A stretch of 64,000 nt of DNA from Pomacea canaliculata (lineage: Eukaryota; Mollusca; Gastropoda; Architaenioglossa; Ampullariidae). Below are positions 24,401 to 36,800 of the stretch, piece by piece. The position numbers and the translations under genes are program-made. Each line of letters starts with the position of its first letter. The stretch's first letter is position 1. The notes below the pieces were generated by a model, which worked only from the letters and a program-made list of their open reading frames with translations, was not told the DNA's origin and made no database searches. The stretch lies in assembly GCF_003073045.1 (NCBI RefSeq), contig NC_037602.1:496001-560000 (forward strand), written 5' to 3'.

Positions 24401-26903
24401 GGACACAACACAATGACCTCTGGCCTTGAGTCCTGCTACACCGCGCTAAGATCACCTTTAGAGCATCCCTAGGTCAGGCCGACTCTCGGAGGGACAGAGG
24501 AACTACAGACCTGCTCCCCGCACTTCTGCACCACTTGGTGTGGGGAGAGGTTGACACTTAATTTTTCAGTTTGACATTTTTTATTACATAAGTTGATACT
24601 CTTTTCTAAGCCACTTAAGTTTTCAATTTGTGATTCGTTAGCTTGTCTTGTCACTTCTGTTCTCACTTTGTTGCACCACTTGCCGTTGGGGTGGGAGGTC
24701 ACAAAGACAAAACACTAGATATTCCACTCAAACGAACCCTCATGCCGGATAGGTCGAGGCCCGGATAAACAACGACCGCGCACACTGCCAGCAGGCTACG
24801 GGGTGGGTACAGCCACAAATGTCCTTTGACACAAACATAAAGCTGAGAGAAGACAGGTCATCAAAGACAGCAATGGCCGCCTTCTCACAGAAAGCACCGA
24901 TGGACTGAATATTGGAAGGACCTGTACAGCTTCCAGCTAAAGACAGACGCTAACATCCTTCAGAACAACAAAGGCTGTAACTTCTCTGTGCCAAAAAGTC
25001 TGGGAACGTGAAGAACTACTCAAAGAATAAGCGTAATCGCTAGGTCTACTCCTTGCCAAAACAAAAGAAATAGCAAGCTGCCAGAACTGTAGAACAGTGC
25101 GGCTAATTATCCACCCAAGCAAATGCTGAAAGTAATACAGAACCGCATGCCCACCACCCTGAGTAACTGCTGGCTTCACAACAGGTAAAAGAACAGGTTC
25201 ACACAGGCTTCACAACAGTTCACAACAGTTGAGCAAATCTTCAACTACTGTATCCAGATAGAGAAACATCTTCAGCAGCAGCGGGACCTCTATCATCACT
25301 TCACAGACTTTAAAAAGGCTTTCGACAGACTGATACCAGTCAAGAACAAAATGACTGAGAGTTGCCCTTCTCCCCCATGTCGGATCTGCTACATCTAATT
25401 ACAGTGAAATTCCAACATTTGATAAATACGAAATCCCACTCAGCAATCGACATCAAACTTTTCTCTTCATATTAAGTTGCGAAACTGTGGCCCAGGGACA
25501 TCCACATTAGACAGGTTTATAAGTTTAGTCATACTTGTCCCCACAACCACATCTGCTGTGACCTTTCTCCTCCCTCTTCTTATTTACTCGTATCTGCAAT
25601 CACTCTTCTCTTTAACCTCACTCTTCTCACTCGTATCTCGAGGCATCCCCTGAAGCCACGTGCAGGCACAGCTATGCTCTTGGTGAGACTATTGGGGGTC
25701 TAAAAGGATGCGACATTAAGATGGATGTAATACGCCGGACCCTACCTGGTAGCAAGTAGCACGCCAGGATGTCTATAGACAGGTAAGGCTTGTGAACCCA
25801 TTCGTCAGGAAAGATTCCGATGGCATCAGCTTCTAAAGCTTTGGGCAGGTGAAAGACCACTGGATTTTTAGCGTCCTCCTTGGACTGAGCGCCAGTCTGA
25901 AATACCTGTTTACACGCACGAACGCACATGTATATTAATGTACCTTATAAGCTGCTTTATAAATCAGTTATAAGTGGATAATATGGTGGATAATATAGCT
26001 TCAACGCGAATTCAGAACTATGTATTTATGTGCTGAGTGGATTCGTAAGGAGAAAGAGTATTGAGCAGACTCATGATCGCGAGGACTATGACGGTGTTCG
26101 TGTTGGAATGTTCGCTGTCTGTTAGCTTTCCGTGCACATTCCGAAGCACGCACACAGCCTGAACGAGGCATTCAAACAATTTTATAAATGTGAATGATAC
26201 ATGAAGTAATTGTGCAGATGTGAGAAAGCCACCCCTGGTCCGTGCTGATAGCTGTCCGAGTCCATCTAATCAGAGAGTTCCACCCTCAGCTTGTAGGGTT
26301 AACCCTCTAGCACCCTCCACTAACGTCTCGTCAGGCTCAAATCTATTGGCTTATGTCATGGGAAGCTATTTGCCTACTTGCACAGTGGGGACAACAAGGG
26401 AACCCGAAGAAACACTGCAGCTGCCAGTAGCCCTGTGAACAGGTGCCACGTCCTAAGGACGTGATTGCCCCGTGACAGGATCTGTGCCTTGCACTTTCGG
26501 TTCTCTTACGAGCCAGCGTTTAACCACACGTGGTATAGATAACAGCTCACCCGAGGTGTTCCCGACATGTCGGCGTAGTAGTCCCACTCGCCGCCGTTGT
26601 TCTTGTAGAGCAGCGAGAAGCGGGTGACGGCACCCCACTCGCTTTCCCCTTCCGGCCCCCGCACGTTGCTGACGCCCGCGACCTTCAGCCCCATCACGAC
26701 GGACCGGTGGTGGAACGTGATCTCCAGCAGGCGATGGCTGTGGTGGTTGGGGGTGTCGGTGGGGAACAGGTATGGGACGTAACCAATGTCATACACAGCG
26801 CGCCACGCCTGGGCCGGGTTGCCGAGCGCAGAGAAGGTGTCAACGGGTGTGGTCTCCGCCGAGTATCGCCACTCCTCCGGCTGCCGACAGGACTGATGCT
26901 GCG
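21483..26903 (-). CDS. Two tandem F5/8-type C domains, 3' end of a secreted-protein gene
   Basis: F5/8 C (discoidin-like) domains are extracellular beta-sandwich modules that bind lipids, glycans or proteins. Exons in order of transcription: 26903-26551, 25905-25746, 23586-23470, 22902-22640, 21629-21483; all phases agree. Domain 1 shows VVMGLKVAGVSN, TRFSLLYKNNGGEWDYY, then FHLPKALEADAIGIFPDEW and a closing ILACYL. A charged linker (exon 23586-23470) follows. Domain 2 shows YAIIGMSHPMKVTGLMVKAP, FTLKHR, then PVVADELQVIPQRWSGTDP and the canonical end EVLGCEP with the stop. The donor at 22640 is AAG|GTCTGA, weak but in phase. The first exon needs one base from an upstream exon, so the start lies further right: either an unseen exon, or the gene that starts at 38030 (its exons end in the required phase). 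About 345 residues are visible. Confidence 0.85.
21770..22115. repeat. ~30 bp minisatellite
   Basis: About eleven imperfect units on the pattern CGTCAGCACGTTCACATGAC / TACATACAGG lie in the last intron of the F5/8 C gene (between exons 22902-22640 and 21629-21483). Units vary at several positions. Confidence 0.85.
22915..23140. repeat. CA-rich tandem repeat
   Basis: Units around ACTAGACACACACATATTGC of variable length follow the exon that starts at 22902; looser CACA-rich sequence continues to about 23410. No other function is visible. Confidence 0.7.
23780..24205. repeat. 26 bp minisatellite, about 16 units
   Basis: The unit is CTAGTGTGTCTATGCCTCTC followed by ACCCCG, with few substitutions (CTAC for CTAG, CTG for CCG). 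It lies in the intron upstream of the linker exon 23586-23470. High unit identity implies recent expansion or homogenisation. Confidence 0.92.
24840..25370 (+). mobile_element. RTE-like LINE fragment
   Basis: Frame-broken plus-strand text resembles the linker and first RT blocks of RTE-like elements: a D.NG.LLTE.TDGLN start, then HLQQQRDLYHHFTDFKKAFD near 25265-25330. Several stops interrupt it. It lies in an intron of the F5/8 C gene, antisense to it. Confidence 0.65.
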
Positions 26904-27779
26904 CTAGGCACCAAGCAAGAGGAGACCATTGCTGAGTCTCCACATGCTCGTCAGCGTGGCATGTCAGTGTAACAAAGTGTTTTGCAGGCAATGACTAGGT
27001 TCGTTGTGTTAATGTACAGAAACATTCCAAGCTCCATCTGTCTCAGGCACACTTGAAGCCAAGACGCTCCACTCTCAATACCTTGCTGCTACCAACACGG
27101 AACGTCCTTTTCCATGCCTGAACTAGTTTTAGAATGTTGAAATATATTCTAACATGTTCTAAATCAACATCTGGTACAAATTCGAATACATTCCCACCAA
27201 GAAACACATGACATAACGTAAACCAAAGCTGTTGCCAGTAAAAAGCTCGTGTAGTTGGAGCTACAGGCTACCTTAGGAGCACGTTTAACGCTCTTTACAG
27301 GAAACACACCCACCAAGCTACTTTCCATGAGCCAAGTGAGTCAGACGAGAGACATCTGCATCACCAACCGCAAGTACGAGGAAGACGGTAAGTGACCTCT
27401 TGTGGGGTTGCAATGAGTAACACATTCACGTCATCACAGTTCTCTGCTGGCCAAGGGAAATGGTCCCACCGCCTTCTGGACTTCATTGAGAAGACCTACA
27501 CCAAGGGAGGAAACCCTGACAAAAACAGTATCAACACGACATATCAACACGAAGGCGTTTAATTTCCCCGATGAAGATACCTGCACCACTCCTCTGAAAT
27601 TGTGGGCGAAAGCTTTCCCCCACAAGCACCCGCCAGAGATTAGTAGTACCGCGGCCAGAAGTTCAAAAGGAAAAGGGTTAGGAAGTAAACCCAGGAAATT
27701 CGATGTGTTAACAAGTCAGAAGCTCCCCACCATCAACAGCTCACCCCAACAACTCTCCCAAGCAGCTCGAGTAGGTGAC

Positions 27780-28235
27780 CAATGGACAGGTGGGATGTTG
27801 GGTGCTCAGCCAGAGGTACGGTGGTTCAGTTTCGGGAGACAATTACAGACTATGGTCATAAGTTGTGGTACAGCGACGACGACCTCAAACACGGACATCA
27901 CGTGAGATTCCTCGTGATGCAAAGAGGTGGTGAGAGCGGTGCTCAGCTGCTCACTCGTCTCATGCTAGCTGTCGCTGCCAGGCACCACAATGTGACTGAC
28001 CATCATACAGCCAGGCCACCCAATATGAATACACAAAGACCACACACTATGACCTTTATACAAGTGTACGCCCCCACTTCTAGCCATCACACAAAAGTGA
28101 AAATCTACGAACAGCTAGAACGACCCATACAGAACATCTCCGCCATGTTCAGGGATTTAAAGGCACAGACGCTCATCATGATCACAGACACTTATCAGCA
28201 ATGGCCTGGTATGGTTTTGTGCTTCGACCTAGGTA
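27780..28235 (+). mobile_element. RTE-like LINE endonuclease fragment
   Basis: The open frame reads VRFLVMQRGG, then TMTFIQVYAPTSSHHTKVKI and FRDLKAQTLIMITD, which matches the AP-endonuclease (APE) domain of RTE-type LINEs (FxxIQVYAPT and the later LIVxGD block). The catalytic GD is changed to TD and the element stops soon after, so it is inactive. Sequence at 28730-29110 may be part of the same or a related element but cannot be assigned. Confidence 0.7.
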
Positions 28236-28249
28236 AGACAAGGGTCTGA

Positions 28250-29310
28250 GGCTTTTACAGGATGCTCAAAGCCACAAGTTAACTGTCACTAATACCCTTC
28301 CCCCTCACAAAAGTCTGGTAACCTCACTTTCTCCAGACGATTCTATTCCCAATCTAACTGACTTCATCTTTTCAATTAAGCATCAGTAGGGCACAGACGA
28401 GGTCATATCCGGATATCAATAGCGATCCTAATCTCGTCTCAACAAGTCTAAGGCTGAAGCTAAAGGAAGATACGCAGACTGTAATGGAGAAATCAGAATT
28501 AAGACAGGATAGAAGTTGCTTGATTTTGGAAAGAAATAGCAAGTAGAATAGCAAGAAATAGACTGGGCGGGAATTGTCTGGCTCACTGATGTGGAAGGTA
28601 GGCTGTTTTAATAGCGGTTTCACTAAGGCTGCTTTGAAGGTAGTGTAGAAAATATGTTTTCTATGTTGTCTTTAATGTATTTAGTGTGTGTACTTATTAA
28701 TGTTGGGGTAGGTTGATTAGAAGGGACAATAGGTAATGTACGGGCAGCACATCAGTCCGGCTGACGCGCCACCCGTCTGGCTGTCCACTCAGCAACCGGT
28801 GGCCAGTCGGGGGCTAACAACAACATCGACGTAAGCGGCCGAGATTCAACTATGGCCAGGGGAGACAACTGGGTAACAGCCCGACCCCCTTCATTGTCCA
28901 GCTGAAGGCCGGGTACCACCTGAGGCGACCAACGCCCCTTACACGTGCTTTCAGAGCCTTTCTACATGTCCAAGGCCACCGGGACAAAGATAGTCCCACC
29001 GGAAGAGAGAAAGGTACAGACGTAGAAAACTCACTTTTCCGGGCGGCTGGCTAGCGACTGGCCACGACAGAGAGTCCGTCTTGTAACAGACGTAAAAAGG
29101 GTCCAAGGGACTTGGAGTTGTATTATCATCTGTGGCGAGTGTGTGAACTTGAGAATTAGTAGTGAGCTGTCTCTTTATGAAACTTAAACGTCATTGGACT
29201 TTGTGAACTCTTACTCTGTGGACTTTGGTGAGCGTGTACTCTGTGGAATACGAAGGGACACCAGAGAGATAAGTGTCGTAATTCATTTACTAACCGGATG
29301 TATGATATGT
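28250..29310. other. Intergenic or intronic spacer without a supported gene
   Basis: No family is recognisable. A GC-richer block at 28735-29110 looks like the 5' region of a dead repeat, but I could not match it to another copy in this window. Confidence 0.35.
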
Positions 29311-29319
29311 ATATATTTA

Positions 29320-30285
29320 TTCATGTATTGCTAAAATTATATTCTTTAATTATTATCACGAGCTGCAGTGAATTTGTTGTAATTAGGTGTGTGGGCGAAT
29401 GTATGAACGAAATAGCCACTGCGCGGCAGGGCCTACATTGCAGTCCATTACAGGTAGTTGGGAAGATGCCAGAGGACAAGCTATTATTTACTATTTCTGT
29501 GACGGCAGGGAGTAGGATGTCGAGACAGTCTAGCAGTAATGGGTTGGGAAGTGGGTCCAGTGCACAACTTGTGGGTTTTGACTGGAGTATGATGGTCCCA
29601 ATCTCACTCTCCAAGATTGGCTGAAAGGAAGCAAAGGAGCACTTTGGCTTTGCCAGATCGTCGACGTGGTTAGTAAGAGCTGAATGATGCACAAGCAGTT
29701 GGTTAAGTTTGGCCCGGATGTCAAGGATCTTGTGGACAAACTCATTCAGTAAATCAGGTGCAATGACTGAGCAGCTGAGGTCTGTCCGTGCGGCCCAACA
29801 GGTGCTTCCATGTCCTAAACAGGCTCCTACTCGACGAACAAGAACTGATGTGAGCATGAAGGAATGCAGTTTTGACCGAATGAACAAGGTGGATGGCAGC
29901 ATTTAGCATCTGTTTATGGGCAGTCAACCCGGACCTACTCCACAACCTCTCAGCTCGTCAACGTTTTGCCTTAGGTCTCCGCAGCTCAACACGAATGATG
30001 GGTTGATGGAGATTGTTTGCTGGGAGTGTTGCAGTGGTCAAGCAGATCAACAAATTCTGACAGAAACAGGTTCTCACTCTGTTTGTGATGTTGGGTGGCG
30101 GTCTATATAAGGACATAAGATGAACTTCTCTGTCTGACAATGAAAGTCTTGCATTCGCAAATTCAATTAACGAATGTACCCAAGGGAGATCAGCGCTAAA
30201 CGTAAGGTGACTCACGAGAGATGTTTTAAACATCACAATATGGCTGAACGCTTTCTGGCACAGAACATGATCACGTGGACACACT
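29320..30285 (-). mobile_element. CR1/L2-like LINE, endonuclease end through early RT
   Basis: Reading the minus strand, the endonuclease end (LYRPPPNITNR, later TLPANNLHQPIIRVELRRPK) leads into a linker and then the start of the RT domain (FQPILESEIGTIILQSKPTS, CALDPLPN, then IVNNSLSSGIFPTT). Text ends before the RT catalytic block. Frames are broken in places. This resembles CR1/L2/Rex1 elements, unlike the RTE-like copies nearby. Confidence 0.8.
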
Positions 30286-30379
30286 CTATACTCAGACAGA
30301 GACTGTCCTGTCCACGTCCGAAACTATCCGTGGGCTCAAGATCGGCCTCGAGGGTGCGCCTATGGTACTGCCAGGGGGG

Positions 30380-30555
30380 AATTGGTGTTTTACGCCGTGT
30401 CCAGCAACTGAAGGCTATATTACGGCAAGCAGCCAGCCTTGTAAACAGATGCCACGTGCAGAGAAAGAACAGCATGCCCGAGACGAGAAATGAACTCTGG
30501 GCAGCCAACCTTCACTGTATTGGTGACAGGCGCTAACCGTTGCGCCACCGGGCCG
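30380..30555 (-). mobile_element. SINE copy 2 (same family as 11213-11388)
   Basis: On the minus strand it begins CGGCCCGGTGGCGCAACGG and runs to GGCGTAAAACACC, with roughly 90% identity by eye to the first copy. No clear target duplication was found. It lies directly beside the CR1-like LINE. Confidence 0.82.
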
Positions 30556-30614
30556 TTTAATTAGGGGAGGGGATGGACGGATGATGAGTGATGACGATTA
30601 TGTGCTTATTAGGA

Positions 30615-30620
30615 TTTATT
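30615..30620 (-). terminator. Candidate polyadenylation signal for the transcript ending at 30868
   Basis: AATAAA on the minus strand about 250 bases after the stop at 30868. It supports exon 31040-30868 being a genuine terminal exon. Confidence 0.45.
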
Positions 30621-30867
30621 TCAACACTATCAACACATTAAGATATGTAAAAGGCTGTTCCGTGTTGATAACATACAAGTGTGCAGGAATTGGATATTTC
30701 GAGTGAGGCTATCCCACTATTCCCTCAAGTCGTTCATGACGTAGTTCACTGTGCAAAACAACATCTTCCTCCATTACAAACACAAATCCATTCTTAGTCT
30801 GTTTTAAAGCTTAGAACACTAACTAGAATAGAGTTGTAAGGAAGACAGAGAGGAAGAGGATGACAAC

Positions 30868-33800
30868 TCAGATGCTGTAGACAGTGGTGGTGTACTGACA
30901 ATGTTTTGTCTCCAAAAGCACGACTTCCTCTTCATCATCGTCTTCTTGTTCTATGGCCTTCGCAGCTTCTATGGCTAATTCTGAGTTCAAGCCTTTCAGC
31001 CTTGGTGTATGTTCGGCGATTATTTCGACTTCCACTTTCTCTGAACATAAGGAAAGTGTAACAAAAGTGTAAACACTTCAAAGACTTGTCGTAGATTTAA
31101 CCAAAAAGAAAAGTGTGTAAACAAAACTTAACATTAGATCAGGTGTTATCATTTGTTGCGAAAGTGGTTTATAAAGTATGAGCGTTCAGAGGTGTGTAGA
31201 GAACAAATGGCGGAGAGATGGAGGGAGGTGAGAGATAGACTGACAGCTGACAGGAAGTAACCCCAACCCTGCATACGACACCATTCATGGTATTTTCGGA
31301 GGTGATCATCACCCGAACGTCTGAATAAGAATAGCAGCGAGTGGCGTTATAAAGAAGCCAGGTACCCAGCCAGCCACCCAGCCAGCCAGTCAGACGTTTT
31401 TGAACTTACTCGTTTTTTTTCTCGGGAGAAGCAGGTAATCTTCAGGAAATTCAGATGATTCGATGAGCGCATCCTCTATGACTTTTTCTTTGATGTCTGA
31501 CTTCAGGTTCTTGATGTCTTTCTTCAGTTTCTTGGCGTCCATTACAATCACCTCTGATCGTGAAGGTAAACAGTCGTCAGAGAGGTTTCGTTAGCCACCA
31601 AAAAAGACCACCAATGTGATAGTGTGTGACACAAGTTGTAGTCAGTACTGAGACAGGTGTATGTGTGACACACAAGATGTACTCAGTACTCAGACAGGTG
31701 TATGTGTGACACACAAGTTGTAGCCAGTAATCCACAAGGTGTATGTGTGACACACAAGTTGTAGTCAGTACTCAGACAGGTGTATGTGTGACACACAAGT
31801 TGTAGTCAGTACTCAGACAGGTGTATGTGTGACACACAAGTTGTAGTCAGTACTCAGACAGGTGTATGTGTGACACACAAGTTGTAGTCAGTACTCAGAC
31901 AGGTGTATGTGTGACACACAAGTTGTATCCAGTACTCAGACAGGTGTATGTGTGACACACAAGTTGTAGTCAGTACTCAGACAGGTGTATGTGTGACACA
32001 CAAGTTGTAGTCAGTACTCAGACAGGTGTATGTGTGACACACAAGTTGTAGTCAGTACTCACACAGGTGTATGTGTGACACACAAGTTGTAGTCAGTACT
32101 CAGACAGGTGTATGTGTGACACACAAGTTGTAGTCAGTACTCAGACAGGTGTATGTGTGACACACAAGTTGTAGTCAGTACTCAGACAGGTGTATGTGTG
32201 ACACACAAGTTGTAGCCAGTACTCAGACAGGTGTATGTGTGACACAAGTTGTAGTCAGTAATCCACAAGGTGCTCCTAACTGAGACAGGAGGTATCAGTG
32301 ACACAGGTGGCAAAGGATGCAGGTGTTAGCGAGTGAACTAAAAAGCGTTAGTGACAGTGTTAGTGAGTGAGGCAGGTGGTATCGACAGTGGTTACAGGTA
32401 ACTCAACCATTTAACAATGTCACCAAGGCTGTTTGACTATGTCCCTGAGTTAATTTGTGCACGTAAACCGTAAAGTAAGGGAAGATTTCACAATACCTAG
32501 ACAAAGGTGAGTTACATTATTTGAGTCGTCGCCCAAGACGCGGCTTCATACCAAAGACACAAGGTCCAGTAATGTTCTGAGAGAAGCTGTCTCAGGAATG
32601 GCAAACACTGTACTCATAGGATTGAAAATGGTGTAGGGCTCGTCTGGCTTGACAGGGAAGGGACACACATACAGGTAGACAGACGGGTGATGGGACGGAC
32701 AGACATCAAATACTGACGAGGAGAGTTGTCTTCTCTTCAAAGACAAGAAACTCTTACCAGGATCTTCCGCCCCTACATTTTGGCCGGTCAGGTCTGACTG
32801 CAGCACCAACAGATCTTTGTTCACTTTCTTTGTTTCTTCTTCGATGACTTTTTCTGATCATATGAAGGTAATCTCACTGATTTTCAAGTATAGTCATGGT
32901 AATACAAATTGCAGTTGATCAAGTTTTAGTAAGTATCCACGTGATCGGAACCAGACTAGACATAGCTAGTGACGACAGCTACTAATTCTACTGACAGACG
33001 TTGCTAGACTAACAGACACACGATGACTACTAACACACACACACACACAATCTTGTCTGTCACTATCATTCTACACAGTCACACAAGACTATTGTACATG
33101 ACAGTGTGGGGGTAGGGCAGGGGGAGTGGGTGTGTGTATGTGTGTGTGAGTGTGTGTACACCTGTGTCTAACTCTCTCGTCCTACCACACAGGTGGACTG
33201 GTGCTCTGAGTGCTGGCTTACGCTCTATGTTGGAGACATCGAGGGCATCGCGAAGGATCATCTTAGCCATGGAGAGGGAGCAGATGACGAGCCTGACCTC
33301 AAGGAAGGGCACACCTGACCAGGTGAGCGGCGTAAAGCGTATTGACCTGATCTCCACAGGCTTCAACAGGTTGACCACCGACGGAATATCCGCGAAGGAT
33401 AGGTCACCATGGGGTTTAAACTCCTGCGCAGTGTACAAGAGGCCCCAACAGCTTCTAAGACTAGTTTCTGTTAAAAGCTCCAGACATACACACCCAAACC
33501 ACGACACAAAGCTTTCATCTACAACAATTGACACACTACCTGACCCCACTTCCATGTGCACAGGAGCTCACCACAAAACACGAGCACAGGGTGTGATCCC
33601 AACATGTTCACAGAACGACAACTTCTACTAAGACAGTTTTACAGCCACGTCATCAGCAAGTCACAACTAACCCTAACTCCGTCAGTAGCAAAAACTACTA
33701 CACAACTATTATACATTTGACTGTTAACAACTGTCTCACAACTATTACACAGCTGTTACACAACTAGCGAACAATTATTACACAGACATTAGACAAGTGT

Positions 33801-36800
33801 GACATAACTAGGGTCAAATGTCAAATGGCTGACCCCGTCCCTAGTCAACGGGTCTTCCAGCTGCTGCATCTTCCCCGTCTCGGTGATGTAGGTGACCACG
33901 TAGGTGCTCACGAAGCCAGGCTCTTGTTTGTAGAAGCCGTGTCTGAAGCCTGCTCGCCCACGTGTCGTCCAGCCCACCACCAGCACGGGCAGAGCGAAGT
34001 CGAACTCCAAGAACGAAGTTTTGCCGATCGACTCCGGCAACCTGTCCTTAAAGGACAGCGAGTCGAACTCCATGCTGCGAACCACTTCGCGTGTATCTGT
34101 GCATGGTTTCTCTGCACACACACACACGAATCCGCCTGTCAGCCATAGAGAGCTGCTATAGTCCCTCCACAATAGTATAGTCTGTCCTCTACACTGAGCA
34201 TACGAGGGACATTCAGCACGCAGTACCCACGACACACGAGCAGCACACACACACACACACTGCACGATGCACACACACACACACTATCATCCCATACTAC
34301 ACACCACTATTTATACACATTGCACGCACGCACGTGTGCACCCAGTCAAGCACCCACCTTTCGGTAAACCTGGAAGTCCAAGTTTGGGCGCTGGTCGTAG
34401 ACGAACCCTGTGTAAGCACAAGACAGTGAGTGGTGTTCACTGCTCTACCTTCAAACATATGAACGTGACTCGAGTAAAGAGCTGAGTAGACATGCACGTG
34501 CATCGTGGGTCTACGTGGTAAGTGTCGGGCAAGTCTACACCAAGGGTTACAGGGTCTCTAGAGGTAGGTCTACACTGAATGTACAGAGGACATCGGCACC
34601 CATTAGGAGCTTGGGTCCCACCTTGTGACGGACACTGCGACAGGTGGACACTGGAAGTCCCCCATTCTCTCGCCTCGCCCCTGACTGGACCTTGGTGACA
34701 TTTATGTTCTGGAAGATGTGAGTATGAATAACCCAGCAGCAGCAGTTTTACCAGTATGAGATGCTGTATTATACTGCCAAGGTCTGGTAAGACAGTCGCG
34801 TGAGCTGTGCTCGCCAGGACTTTCCTAGCGGACACCGTCTGCCGCACGTGCGACATAACGAAGACGACGAGTGCGAGTTTGAAAGGTTCTGTAAGGAAGC
34901 CAGGTATAGACAAATATTAACTTTTTGTGCTTTAATGGCAACTGGTTTTGTGCAACTGCATTTCCTTCTGGATGAAAAAAATTGTAAACTTTTCCTTACT
35001 TTCCAGACTTAATAATTTATACTCTATGTACAGTTTGTCTGAAAACTGAATCGGGAACCAATGCCGGGACATCGAGGATGGAATGACACTAGATGACAGC
35101 AAAAAAGCTCCCAACTTCTAAAGACCCTCACTAAGAGAGATCAGCTTTCATTCATCAGAGACAACCCCAAGTCTGTACATAGTCTGAATGGAGGAAAGTC
35201 GCCACAAGGAGTGTTCAAAGAATGGACGCAGTCACTAATCATACCCTCCCCAGAACAGTGAACTACAGAAGCTTAAGCCTTATCAGCCAACAGGCAGTCA
35301 TGCTGAACCTACAGAAGAACCACCGCCAAGGAGTTGCTAGTATAGAAACAGCGTGAGCAGATCTTCAACTGTCGCATTCTCATAGTAAAACATCTTCAGC
35401 ATCAGCGGGACCTCTACCATAACTTTGTTGACTTTAAAAAGATATTTGACATAGTCTGGCACGAGAGGTATGACATGTGATGAGAAAATTCAACATGGAA
35501 GAAGGCCTCGTTGAAGTCACCGGAGCTGTACAACAGGTCAGTAAGTACAGTAGAGCTGAACAACCAAATAGGAGCTTATAGCCACAGTAGGCGTACGTCG
35601 AGGATGTACTTTATCACCAGGGATGTTTAATATCTTCTTAGAGAGCACCATGCCGAAGCTCTCCACGACCATCATACTTGCATTTCAGTTGGAGGAAGAC
35701 CGATGTGCAACCTACGCTTTGCAGACTACAAAGACCTGTTAGCAGGCACTAACAAAGAACTGCAAGACCTCACCAACAGACTGACAGACAGTTCAAATGC
35801 ATGTGGAGTGGAGACCAGCACTGAAAAGAGCAAAGTCATGATCCCTGGCAGCGGCAAAGCAGAGAGCTCTATGACCGGGGTCATACAGGCTCCAAGAGGT
35901 CAGCAGCTTCCAGTCCTTGGTAGCCACCCTTTCGTAGGACGGCAGCTCCACGCCAGATATCCTCATCAGGATCGCGAGAGCAACAACAGCGATGGCTAAG
36001 CTGGATAGGATCTGGTATATCCATAAGGTAAGGTTTATTACCAAATACAAGCTGTACACATCCCTGGTAGTACCGCTCCTGCTCTAGGACGTGAGACGTG
36101 CACTCTGCTCGCCGAGACGGACAGGAGAATCCTGGCTGAGGAGGCCACAGTCGTGGAACACCATGCAGGAACCTCTACTCTCAACAGTCAAATGACGTAA
36201 GCTGGTCTTTTTTTTGGCCGCGTGACCCGTCACGATACCCTGCTGAGGACTACCCTGGAGGGTAGTGGACGCCGCGGTGGTCAGAGGAAGAACTGACTAA
36301 CGAAGGTCAAAGACTGGACTGGTCATGGTGTACAGGACCTGCTGACTGTCGCTCACAGTAGACAAGATGGCGGGCCTGTCAACTGCCAGTCTGTCCACGT
36401 CATTCCCCCATCCGCAAGTGGTGTCAAGGGACGACTGACCTACCCTGTAAGCAGATGCTACATGTAAAGAAAAACAGCGTGTCCGAGACGAGAACTGAAC
36501 ACAGGGCAGATAACCACTCTTTCGGTGGGTGGGAGGTGAGAAATAACACAGTTCACTGGTAAGATTAAAGTAGACCGGACATGTAGCGGCAGGTCTTTTT
36601 TGTGTTTAGTATTGAGAAAGGACATGTGTATGTGATACAGTCTGACCAGACGAGGTGCATGCCTGTCACGTGACATCGACAAAGTCTTTAGCAAAACATC
36701 CATGAAGCCTGTTTCCCTACTGACACACTTCTTTGCCGTCTGTTACATCCCTCCAACCCGGGTAGATAAGGTACCCTCAGGCTTGGTGAACAGCACAGTT

